Positions 54,498 to 64,000 of a stretch of DNA of 64,000 bases are shown piece after piece. Under the pieces are notes generated by a model. The model made no database searches. It was not told the origin of the DNA and saw only the letters and a program-made list of their open reading frames with translations. Made by a program: the position numbers and the translations under genes. This stretch comes from Podospora comata (Eukaryota > Ascomycota > Sordariomycetes > Sordariales > Podosporaceae). Every line of letters begins with the position of its first letter. The stretch's first letter is position 1. The DNA lies in contig CP071494.1 in NCBI GenBank assembly GCA_017354895.1, forward strand, positions 3,968,001 through 4,032,000, given 5' to 3'.

Positions 54498-56395
54498 GGT
54501 GACAAGTAGTAGTAGTAGTAGTAGTAGCAAGGTGATTGATAGACCAGGACAGACAGAAGCCTCGAGCAGTTTAACTGAGAGAAAAAGTAGGCAGATACTA
54601 AGCAAGTAGCAATGTTATTGGCTTTCTAATAATTCTTTTCGAGGTACTATACCCTGAACGCAGACGGCCAGACAAAAAGCCATTGGTGGTCCGAGCGGCC
54701 ATGCTCCAAAACTGCTTATTTCACATCACCCCTTTGTTCAACAACCAAAGCTCCAGCTCACAAGTGCGCTGATCTTAAAGTGCCCAAAGCTTAACGCCGG
54801 AATGGACAATGACAACAAGAGCACCATGTTGACCTTGTGCTCTTCCAATCCAATCCTCAAAAAGAAAAAAGAAAAAAAGAAAAAAAGACAAAGAAGAAGA
54901 GAATAAACAAACGTGTGTGGACCTTGGATTTGTGTCCACTGTTGACTTTTGAAGCTGAGAGAAAAATGCAAAATGCCCCTACCAGTAAACCACTTGGTTA
55001 TTGTTAACCCCCATCCCATCCCCGCCGAAAACAGACAGCCTTCCCTCTTCAATATCCGGAACCAAAGGTAAGGGCATGGAGGATTAACCAGCCAACTTCA
55101 GCCACAGTCCCCTTCACTCGTCCATAGTGTAGTCGTGCCCTTCCATTGTCTTTTCTCCCATGCTACCATGTCTCAGACACAGAAACAATGCATGCATGTC
55201 TCGCCAACTACCGCCATCAACCCTCGTCGGCCTCACCGCTGACCAGTTGGTCGAATGCTTCCTCCATGCTCGCCAAAGTGTACCGGATACTGGAATGCAG
55301 ATAGCGAGGACATCGTGACAGGCAACCGCCGGCGGGCCGCAGAGCGTGGCGTTTGCCTGTGTAACAAACCAAACAGACATGTCTCGGGCCCATGCATAAA
55401 CTCCGCCCACACGGGCTTCGTACCTGGAAAGAAATAAACTAGTTAGCTCCGTCAGCTTGAGACACGATAGGTTACCTGCTCTGCCCTTTTGGCGACGGAA
55501 TCAAGTCAGCAGTATGGAGGTATTGCCAAAAACGAGGGATCCACGGGGACGAACAAAGACGCTTTGGGTTGCCACTTGACTTGAAAGTTTTTTTTTCTGG
55601 TTTTTTTTTTACAAAAAAAACCAACACGTTTGCACCACTGGGGCCATGGCGATACTTAATGCACGTGTGTCAAGGGCGTATTATGCTGTGTGGGTGTGTA
55701 GGTGTCAGGAATAGGAAGATGGTGATGGTAATCGCAAGGACGCATTTACATGTCGGAAAAAAAGGCTGTTAGTTTGTGGTGTGTCACGGATCAAGGCTGG
55801 CTGGCTGGCTGAAGTTGATGTGTTTCGTATCATGTCGACTACGTAATGAAATCCCCCGGTCTGAAAACTGCCGCCGTGCTTTTATGCCGCTGCTGCAAAA
55901 GTCGTCACGAAATTGAGATGCCGATGAGCCGTAGCAAAGAGGCGGAAAAAAAGTGATAGTACAAGCGAGGCTGTCATCCAAGCGGAAACTCGATAGGATG
56001 ACGGCGAATGGGTAGGCCCACCCCAAAACAAGTGTCGACCAGTGCTGCCGCAAACCGGAGAGTGCCAGTCCCAACCCCTCAACCCTCGGAACTGTCGAAA
56101 GTCGCAACCCAGAGAAAGGCTAAGAAGTAAAAAGATCTAGAACCCCAGAGGCTGCCAAGACGATGTGCCGAATAAACAGAGGCCGTTTAACCCTCCAAGA
56201 TTGCCGAAACTCCTGCTGTCCGAATCGCGTTTTAGGATATCCGATTTTTCCCCAGTGCCAGACGCGAAAAAACAAGAAAAAGGAAAGAAATCCCGTGCTG
56301 CGAAGACGTCAAATGCCAGAGAGAAAAAGGATGCCCGATACTTAGCGAGCGCCTAGAGAGGACGAGTCAGTAACTGGTTGTCGAGGGGAGGGCGA
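54498..56395. other. Upstream region of the repeat-bearing gene
   Basis: About 1.9 kb with no accepted gene. A (CTA)7 tract on the minus strand (54505-54526) ends 8 bases before the ATG at 54497. A homopolymer hairpin (TGG plus T8 pairing with A8 plus CCA) lies at 55598-55623. The rest is ordinary intergenic sequence. Confidence 0.5.
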
Positions 56396-57709
56396 TCAAG
56401 GTCCATTACCGTAGGGGTCACGGCTGTCGCCGCGGGGAGCAGCGTCGCCATAGCCGGCAGCGGCAGGAGGAGCGGCGTCACGAGGACGGGAGTCGCGCTC
56501 ACTCGGACGATCGTAGCCACGGTCAGCGCGGTCACCACGGTCGTAGCTGGGACCACCCCGACGGTCATCACCGCCACCACGTCCGCCGCCATAGCCACGA
56601 TCATCACGGCCGGCGTAGCGGTCAATGCCACCACGGCCACCATAGTTGTCGTCACGCTCGCGGCGGTCATACCCGCGGTCATCACGGTAATCACGACCGT
56701 AGCCACGGTCATCGCGATAGTCACGGCCACCGCCACCGCCGCCACCATAGCCACGGTCGTATCCACGATCAGGGGCCCCACGGTCGTAAGCGCGGTCATC
56801 CCCACGATAACCACGGTGAGAGCCGCCACGGTACGAATCGTCTCCACCACGGTAACCACCGCCGCCATAACCGCCGCCATAGCCACCACCACGACGACGG
56901 TCATCAAACCGACCACGGCCATCTTCTGGTCTAGTTAGCCTTGATCGTTACACAGATGATGGAAGGAACTAGATACTCACCGCGCTTGGGAGGACCGAAG
57001 TACTTGCCCGGGGTAGGAGTGCGAGGACGGGCGCGACGAGCCTTCTCAATAGAAAGAGTGCGACCCTCAATCACCTCACCACGAAGGCCATCAATCGCAG
57101 CCTCAGCCATTTCGGAAGTAACCATCTTGACGAAGCCAAAGCCACGGGACTCGCCAGTGTGGGGATCCTTCATGATCTGGCACTTCTCGACCTCGCCATA
57201 CTTCTCGAACAGACGGGTAACCTCGGCCTCCTCGAGACGAGGATGGATGCCGGTGACGAAGAGGTTGGAGCCAGGATTGACGGCACCATCTTCACCCTTC
57301 TGGGAGTTGTTATCACTTTTAACCGGGGCGCTGTTGGACGACGAAATCAATTAGCGGGTTGGCTCCAGATGATGATGAGAAGCTAATGATTTGTCTAAAT
57401 AAATCGAGACAAACATACCGGTCGTTACCGTTGGGCGACATGGAGCGGCGACGCGACTCGTGGCCATCGTCGCGGCGAGGAGAAGCACTGCGGTCTCGTT
57501 CGTAGCGAGGAGCCTCGTCTGTGTGAAGAGAGAGAAAAACGTCAGCGATGATGCTCCTCTCGATCCGAGTCGGAGATGATGGAGTGGAAAAGAAGCCAGG
57601 GTCAACGCGCGCCACACGAGACGCGATCGACATCGATTGATATCAGCAGCGACTTACCATCGAAACGGTCGCCATTGGCGTTCTCGTAGTCCATCGACGT
57701 GGTCGCCAT
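56396..57709 (-). CDS. Tra2-like RRM protein with RS head and RGG/DRGYG tail
   Basis: Four exons (57709-57658, 57518-57419, 57330-56981, 56925-56396) encode 343 residues. The head contains Arg/Ser/Asp blocks (YERDRSASPRRDD, ESRRRSMSPNGND). One RRM spans about residues 73-148, with RNP2 LFVTGI and RNP1 RGFGFVKM. It is followed by RTPTPGKYFGP (154-164), the linker typical of Transformer-2 splicing factors. The tail, encoded by the last exon, is made of RGG, GYGGG, YRDDRGYG and DRGYDRG repeats, as in RNA-binding proteins that form assemblies. A role in splicing or mRNA packaging is inferred from the family. Introns are 139, 88 and 55 bp and keep phase. The last acceptor is CCAG at 56926; the nearer-branch TAG would shift to a frame without the repeats. 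Confidence 0.9.
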
Positions 57710-58862
57710 CTTTGTGCTTGTTTGTGTAGTGGATGTGAATATGGTTGTGTTCTTGCGAAGGGAAAATAAGAGAAGGCCGCTGCAAGATTTTTGGTGGAGT
57801 TTGGGTGCACTCTCGGCGACGGAGAGATTTTGGCTTGGGGGGGGTGGGAAGAGAAAAGAGAGCGAGGGAAGGTTTGGTTCGGCCCAGAGCGCGCAGAAGG
57901 GAAGGATGACGGGACAGGAAGAGCTCTGAAAAAATGGAAATTATCAATGCGCAGCCTGGCTGCCTGGGGTGCAAAACTGCCAAGACCTGGAGTTGCCGCA
58001 AAGGGGGGTTTTCGTATTCTCTACGCCTTGTTAGGCCTTGTGGAAGTGAATTGCTCTTCGTTATCGATAGCAGAGTTTTTCCGCAAACAAAAGAGGGGAA
58101 GGATTTTTAGGACAGATAAAGGTCCAGAGCGAATCAGCAAGAATGAAGGAGGTCGTGCGTGCCAATTAAGACATCCTGAGTGAATAGAAGAGGCGACAAT
58201 GGCCGGTTGCAACAAACGAACGCTTCAATGTTTGCCTCTCACCCTCTTCTAGTTGTTACGGTCTAATTGCATATCTAGCCTGGGCAAGTGAACATGAACT
58301 AAGCCAAGAATGGCCTAATCAGGGCGAGCTTGTCTTGAATTAACTTCTCCACTCGACCCCAGATCTCGGATCTTATCAATCTCGAAAGCAAAGGGCCACA
58401 GTCACCTCACCCGACAAGAACAACACCGTGAATAGCAAGTGTCATGACTCGTGATTTCCTGAAACTTGCATAAGGATGCTGAGGCCTCCTCGTGATGGAT
58501 GGTGGTCATGGAGGAGGGATGTCAGAGTAACAACAGCAGCCAACAGAGTGAGTGGCAAATTAAAGAGTTGTCCTCTCCATAATTGGACAACCCCAAGCAA
58601 AATCAAGCGCCTCTCTCCCACTCTTCTCTCCAACTTGTGTCACCACTCACGGAGCTCCATGCATCACGAGGCTGCGTGTTATCATGCAAGCTCGAACAGC
58701 TGCAGCTTAAAACAATCGCGGCATGTGCGCGGATGCCGCAACACGCACCTTGATCGCAAATTTTGTACCCGAAATGAATGTTGCATACAGCTGCTTGAAG
58801 CTGTACTATCATGGCCCTTTTCAGTCTTCGTATGCCCTCACATAGACACTAACCCCAGGTCC
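57710..58862. other. Intergenic region between Tra2-like and glutaminase genes
   Basis: 1.15 kb that includes the Tra2-like promoter and the 3' end of the glutaminase gene. A plus-strand frame from 58476 runs into the antisense of the glutaminase and is listed as rejected. Confidence 0.5.
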
Positions 58863-61515
58863 TCAAAGGTCCTCCCACCCCTCATCATCATACTGCTCAC
58901 CAGTAGAAAGATCCCTCATCAGCACCAACTCAACATCAACCTCCCCAGGCTCCCTCTTATCCAAAAACTTCAATGCCTCCACAGCCTTGCCTCCGCATGC
59001 CCTCTCCAGTGCCAAGAAGGCAAAGTGCCCCCCAACCACCGGTCTCGCCATGAACCAAATCCCCGGGAACCCTCCATTGCCCTCTGTATCATACAAGTCC
59101 GTAAAAGGACGATCTAACACCACGTTAGCAAATACACCATCACATGCAGTGGAAAGAGAAGAAGAACCTACCAGTCTCAGTCTCATTCACCCACCTGGCC
59201 ACACTCGTCAGAATCTCCGTCCTCGTCTTCCGTCCCGTCACCGCCGCCGCAAAAAACTCCCAGTCACTCTTTGTATACAAGTGCCTCGAATCCAACGGCA
59301 GCCCATACTTTTGCAGAACCGCATGATACCAATCGCTTTGCATCTGGTAGATCTTGTCAGGGATAAAGACGTTCCCATCTTTTCCAGACCCGTAAGCCTG
59401 TTGTCCAAGTGGTATCTGACTTTCCATCCTCGGCTGCTTCCCACTCTTTCTCCCTCCTGTCACCGAAGATTTGTTCTTGTCCGAAACATGGAAACACAAC
59501 AGCGAGTCCGCATACAGGTTATAAATAGTCGTCCACGATCCATACCAAGTGTACGCCAGCTTGGCATGGGTCCCATCCCTCGAGATGCCATACTCCTGCC
59601 ACTTCTCAATATACTCCCCCGCCGTCTCCCGATAAAACTTTGCATCCTCCTTTTCGCCCACAATATCCGCAATCTCGCTCATGGCTTTAATCCCAATAAT
59701 CCCCTTCAGCGCCAAGTTCGTCTGGTTCGCCAACCACCCCGCAAAGTCATCCGTGCAAAGCTGATTATGCGGAATAAGCGACTCCCTGACCAAGTAACCC
59801 GTCCACTGCTTCCAAAGCTTGTAAGACCGCGACAACCACTTCTCCGCCGCCTTGGGCGTAGAGCCAAGCTTAGCCTCCCCTCTGGGTAAATCAATCCCAT
59901 ACTCATCCACACTCTCCCACCACCTCTTCGCCCCCGGAGCCGTCCTCATCCCCTCCGTCCCCTTTGGCCTCACAAACGCAGGATCAGTATCATACCTCAG
60001 CGCATTCGCCAACGCCAACCCCATAATCAACATATTCCCACACTCCTCCACAGGCATATACTCATCCCTCCCATCCGGATGCCCCGTCGCGTTCGGAAAA
60101 TGCGCCCCCAGATCATGCATCGAATAGTCGTTTGGATACTGCCCGCTCAGCTGGTGCTCCAGCAGCGGCTCCAGCAGATACGCCAACCACCTCGGGTTGG
60201 TATACAGGAAGAAAGGGAAGGCCGGGAAGATCACATCCACCGTCTGGAAATTCCCATTGCTCGAAATCTCCTTCAAAAACAAAATCGGGTCCTCGGGCGT
60301 CCCCGAAAACTGCGTCGCCCCCAGCACCTGCCTCGCGCTCAGCGCAGCAATATCCTGATACTCCCTCGACCCAGACTCATACGCATCCCGTGCCAACGCA
60401 TCCGAATACTCCCCCGCCAGTTTTGCTGCAGTCTCAAAGTCATCAAAATGCCAACCCACTAATTCATCCGCATCGGTAAAAAAACTCTGCCAAAGCGGCC
60501 TCATCATCGTCAACCCCCTAGCACTGGCAAACTGCACAACCGGATCCTGCACCAGCGCCCACGTAAACCTCACGCTCTCCTCCCTTTTCTCACACTTTTC
60601 CTTCCCCTTCCCCCCATCAGCCAACTTGAACCCCTTTGAAAAAGCAAAAACCGGCTCATCCTCCATCACCCTCCTGAACTCCCCATCCACCTCATCCCTC
60701 AGCTCCCCCCTCTCCGCAAACAACCCCCTCAGCAAAGCACTAGTCCCACTCTGATACCTCACCCCGTTCTCCCCTCCCGGGGCAGAAAAGTGCAAAGTCC
60801 CCCACTCGGCCCGATCCCCAAACTCGGTCAGCAGCTCCTCCCTCTCCCTCTTCACCTTCCAAGTTTTTATTCCTGTCTTTGTCCCATTTTTTGTCCCCTT
60901 TTCTTCCCCGGGAGGAGATTCAAACATCTCCCACCGCAAAGTATTATCCCTGTTCCCCGTCACCCACTCCCCATTCACATCCGTGTACAAATCCAAGTCG
61001 TCGCACCCCGCAACAAAAACAGTCATGTACCCCGCCGGAATGGCCTGTCTCATCGTCGAGGAGGGTGTGATAGGTGACAGGAACGAGAGCGTAACTAGTA
61101 CCGAGGATTCTCCACCCGCCGCGGGGATGGAATAGCTCAGGTTGGTGGTGGAAGCATCAAACGTTACGCCGAGATACTCTGGATACGCAATCTTGTGACG
61201 TTTTGTCGACAAAGAGTCTTGCGGCCGGCCGAGGAGGGGGTAGACCTTCCCCGAGGCAGAGGCCATGACCGAGAAGCCGACCTACACACCCGTTGGTTTA
61301 GTAGCTTGTGAGGGGGTTGGGAAAAGGGGGGGGGGAGGACGTACGTGAGCACCAGTCCAAAACATTGGCCAGTTCTCCCATGGTGCATCACGGGCGTGGT
61401 ATAACCATGTACTCAGGTACGGGTTCCGGACGATAAGCGGGACGGTGTTGGGCGTGAGTGTTGACGCGCTTGCCAGACCACCGGCGGCCAGCAGGAAGAG
61501 GTCGAACAACCGCAT
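58863..61515 (-). CDS. Secreted glutaminase, GtaA family
   Basis: Three exons (61515-61345, 61281-59172, 59113-58863) encode 843 residues. The protein matches the fungal GtaA family (DUF5127, DUF4965 and DUF1793-type domains), secreted enzymes that hydrolyse glutamine to glutamate and ammonia. A signal peptide (MRLFDLFLLAAGGLASAS) is followed by VPLIVRNPYLSTWLY and WPMFWTGAHVGFSVM, the family start. Later blocks include LWQSFFTDADELVGWHF, FPAFPFFLYTNPRWLAYLLEP, EYMPVEECGNMLIMGLALAN and TDDFAGWLANQTNLALKGII, parts of the six-hairpin-like C-terminal half. The end is FPGIWFMARPVVGGHFAFLAL plus a short acidic tail. A disordered insert in the N-terminal domain (GEEKGTKNGTKTG) lengthens it. Introns are 63 and 58 bp. 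A C-rich tract on the coding strand lies just upstream of the start. A nitrogen-scavenging role fits the family. Confidence 0.9.
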
Positions 61516-62530
61516 TTTGTCTGCCCCTTGCTGATGGCGGAAATGTTGGTCGGGTACGGCTACCGAAGGGGGGAAAAGTGGGGGGGTTGGGGGGGGGGGG
61601 TTTAAAAATGACAAAAAAAGAATGTTGATACAAAATCACGGAGGAGGAGGATAGGGGTAGTCTTCAATGGCGGAAACCAGACGGGTGCCGCCAATATGAT
61701 TTCACCGGGCGGCGGCCCAAACCAACTGAAAGAAAGCGCTGCCTTTGCCCCAGCCCTCGGGGGAAACAGAGCAGCAGTAACGACTCGAGTTACCACCAGG
61801 AATCAAAATACAAAACCGCAAGGTCACACAGCAAAATAATAGCAACAATACACATACAGAGTAGAATGCATTGCAAGAATAAAACCAAACCCCAACAGCA
61901 AAACAGGGCAGCGAATCCTTAAATCCAAGCGCCCAACGCCTGTAGGATGACGCCTGTTTCGAGATGCCCCTCTTCAGATGAACAGGGAGGGGGGAGCCGG
62001 TCGTCCAATTAAGCAACCGGTCATGGGGCTTCCACAGGGATGTTGCCCCATTACCCCGCAAACTCCGGGACCCATGACGGGGCAAGCTCCCGCTGTTGCA
62101 TGAAGCTGTTGTGTGTCATTTGTGGGGTCCGTTGCAACTCTCGGGTCCACGATGAGATCAGACAATGATTGTGTCATTGACAGTGGGCTATCTGTATCTG
62201 ATTTCAGAAGAGGCAACTCTTCCCAGGAATGTATAAGGTAAGTCTCAGCTGGCGTATTCTCCCAAGTATGATGATAAAAACACACAACGCATGCCTCCCA
62301 ATATTTCCTAATAACATGAGCTAAATGCGCTCTGTTTTCCTCCGCTCGCTAACCCATATGACTCCTTTACCGAACCAACGCTGGTTTGGTTACATTATAT
62401 ACAGTGGCAGGTGACACTATAGCAAAGCCAATGTCAGAACGACAGGAATTGGAAAAAAAAAAAAAAAACCCCGACAAAAGTAGCCCATGTGATCATGATT
62501 GATGGTTCCTGATACTCGCACAAAATCCAA
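61516..62530. promoter_or_regulatory. Upstream region of the glutaminase gene
   Basis: About 1 kb between the glutaminase start and the RAD16 stop. Plus-strand G runs (G7, G7 and G12 near 61568-61600) lie 50-90 bp upstream of the start codon, and a 16-A run lies near 62453-62469. No other gene was seen. Confidence 0.5.
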
Positions 62531-64000
62531 TCAGCTGCCACGGAACAAGAACTGCAGGTCCTCCGGACTCAGCGAGTCCATGGCGGCATCGTCCGAGTTG
62601 ATAGTCGAGTTGATCATGTTGGTCTTCTTCTCTTGCAGGAGCACCATGCGGCTCTCTACCGAATCTTCGATGCACAGTCTCGTGATCGTGCAGGGTCGCG
62701 TCTGCCCGATGCGGTGGCATCTATCGGCGCTCTGCCACTCACTGTGATACAACAGATTAGCGGGTGCCATGTGACAAGCTCAATGGTAACGAAACAGAAT
62801 ACTTACGCTGCGGGATTCCACCAGGGATCGACGATAAAGACGCGAGACGCCTCTGTCAAGTTGAGCGCTACACCACCAGCCTTGAGCGAGACGAGGAAGC
62901 ATTCCACATCCGGATTGGTCATGAAATGATGAATCGAAGCCTGTCTCTGAGCAGGTGTCATGCTACCATCAAGCATCACAGTGGTGATACCCGCACGGCG
63001 GAGACGCCACTCGATGAGCTGAAGCATGGTTGTGAACTGTGAAAATATGATCGACTTGTGAGAGGCATTGTCCGAGCGCAGCTTGTGGAGCTCGTGGACC
63101 AAAAGTTCAATCTTGGACGAGGACGTCCAATTCTCCATCTTGATCCGGTTGATGATCGAGGACTTCTTGACCATGGTCTCGTCCTGCTCAATCTCGGGCT
63201 GCTCAAGATCAATCGAGAGGGGAATGTGGCATTGTGGGCAGTTGGGCTCCTCTGCCGAATTCAGGTAACTCTTGACACATGTGCGGCAGAAGTCATGCTT
63301 GCACCTAGATCGGATGGCATCCTCCGCAGTCTCGTCGCATATGGCGCACACGATGACGTTTTGGCCGCCCTCGCTGTGCTTCTTCAGGAGCAAATCCGGG
63401 TGATCAGCGACCTGGCGCATCTGCATGATCAATCCGAAGATATTGGCGTAGTTGTTGAGGAGAACACCGGTGGCCACATAGGTATCGAATTTGCGTTGAC
63501 CGTTGGTCATGATCGAGTTTGCGAAATCGTTCTCAGCTTCGCCGAAAAACTGACGTTCAACATTGATCTCCTTCACAGGCAGCTCCATCGAGTCGGTGTG
63601 GTCCTTTTTGAGCCGACGGAGCATGATTCGATCCGTCAGGACGCGCAACTTCTTGAAGGCCTCGGCGCCCTCTCCACAATTCCCGTACTTTTGGATCGGG
63701 TTGAGCAGCTCCTGGTTGAAGACCGAAACATGCTGCATGCCTCCATGCTTGCACTCGGTGCAGCGACTGTCCTCGTCCATAGACCATTCCATTGTCTTAC
63801 AGGGACAGTGCTTGCATAAATAGCATGCGAATGGACGGACATTGAGGAAACGAATCAAGGAGAAAAACTCGCCAATGCGATTTTGCAGAGGAGTCCCGGA
63901 CAAGCACCATCGGTATGTGACCTTGAGGGCGAAGCACGCCTTGGCTGTCATCGTGGTTCTCGTCTTGATGGAGTGAGCCTCGTCAAGAATGATGCGGTGA
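62531..64000 (-). CDS. RAD16: RAD16-type SNF2 ATPase with RING finger, 5' part beyond window
   Basis: The C-terminal part of the gene: one exon from beyond 64000 to 62807 and a last exon 62741-62531, joined by a 65-bp phase-2 intron (GTAAGT donor, ACAG acceptor). Rad16 works with Rad7 in global-genome nucleotide excision repair, using ATP to remodel DNA and a RING finger in a ubiquitin ligase. Visible parts are the DEAH box ([13 protein letters not shown]), the motif III segment [13 protein letters not shown], and a C3HC4 RING ([12 protein letters not shown]...CKHDFCRTC...CPQC). The helicase C-terminal motifs are also present: [30 protein letters not shown] and [15 protein letters not shown]. 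The end reads [19 protein letters not shown], typical of the family. The N-terminal ATPase half lies outside the window. Confidence 0.94.

Noticed and set aside
55598-55623. 11-bp hairpin made of a T run and an A run
   Set aside because: Homopolymer runs pair trivially; there is no other sign of function.
56353-56938. Long hydrophobic frames (Ala/Val/Thr repeats) on both strands
   Set aside because: They are other-frame readings of the RGG/DRGYG repeat exon of the Tra2-like gene; splice phase and RRM homology fix the true frame.
58476-59117. 213-codon plus-strand frame
   Set aside because: It runs antisense into the last exons of the glutaminase gene and has a composition typical of a shadow frame, with no motif.

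Overview
The window looks like nuclear DNA of a filamentous ascomycete, most likely a Sordariomycete. Genes are compact and interrupted by short introns (mostly 48-100 bp) with GT(A/R)NGT donors, CTRAC/CTNAC-like branch sites and YAG acceptors. The gene set (an NMR1-type nitrogen regulator, an AZF1-type zinc-finger factor, a secreted GtaA-type glutaminase, a YOR1-type ABCC transporter) is typical of this group. No transposon, retroelement, virus-like copy, rRNA or convincing tRNA gene was found. All calls come from reading the sequence and from family knowledge; exon limits were set by hand from splice signals and reading phase.

Layout, left to right. 1-2045: no gene seen. 2046-7597: RAI1 (minus) head-to-head with SEC8 (plus). 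7598-19157: an unusual 11.5-kb stretch with no credible coding gene, leading up to a four-exon C2H2 factor of the AZF1 family (19158-20893, plus). 20894-23573: empty. 23574-27531: a DNMT1-RFD (RFTS-like) protein (minus) diverging from PUS4 (plus). 28124-32007: SEC2-like GEF and exosome CSL4 (both minus), the latter diverging from ERG2 (plus). 33764-35284: NMR1 (minus) behind a 3-kb upstream region. 38368-41733: a five-exon Zn2Cys6 factor (minus). 42742-45762: FCF1 (minus) diverging from a CSI2-like membrane protein (plus). 46755-54497: a YOR1-like ABC transporter and an unrecognised repeat-bearing protein (both minus). 56396-62531: a Tra2-like RRM protein and a secreted glutaminase (both minus). 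62531-64000: the 3' part of RAD16 (minus), cut by the window edge.

Functional themes. Five of 17 genes serve RNA processing (RAI1, PUS4, CSL4, FCF1, Tra2-like), two serve exocytosis (SEC8, SEC2), and two bear on nitrogen use (NMR1, GtaA-like). This is ordinary scattered fungal gene order rather than a metabolic cluster.

The most interesting items are non-coding or structural: a dense chain of perfect, partly mutually exclusive hairpins at 7966-8122; the 11.5-kb gap itself; a perfect 17-bp inverted repeat at 32936-33002 between convergent genes; an exact, in-frame 123-bp tandem duplication at 54118-54363 beside an unresolved frame change; and a probable GC-AG intron in the RFTS-like gene.
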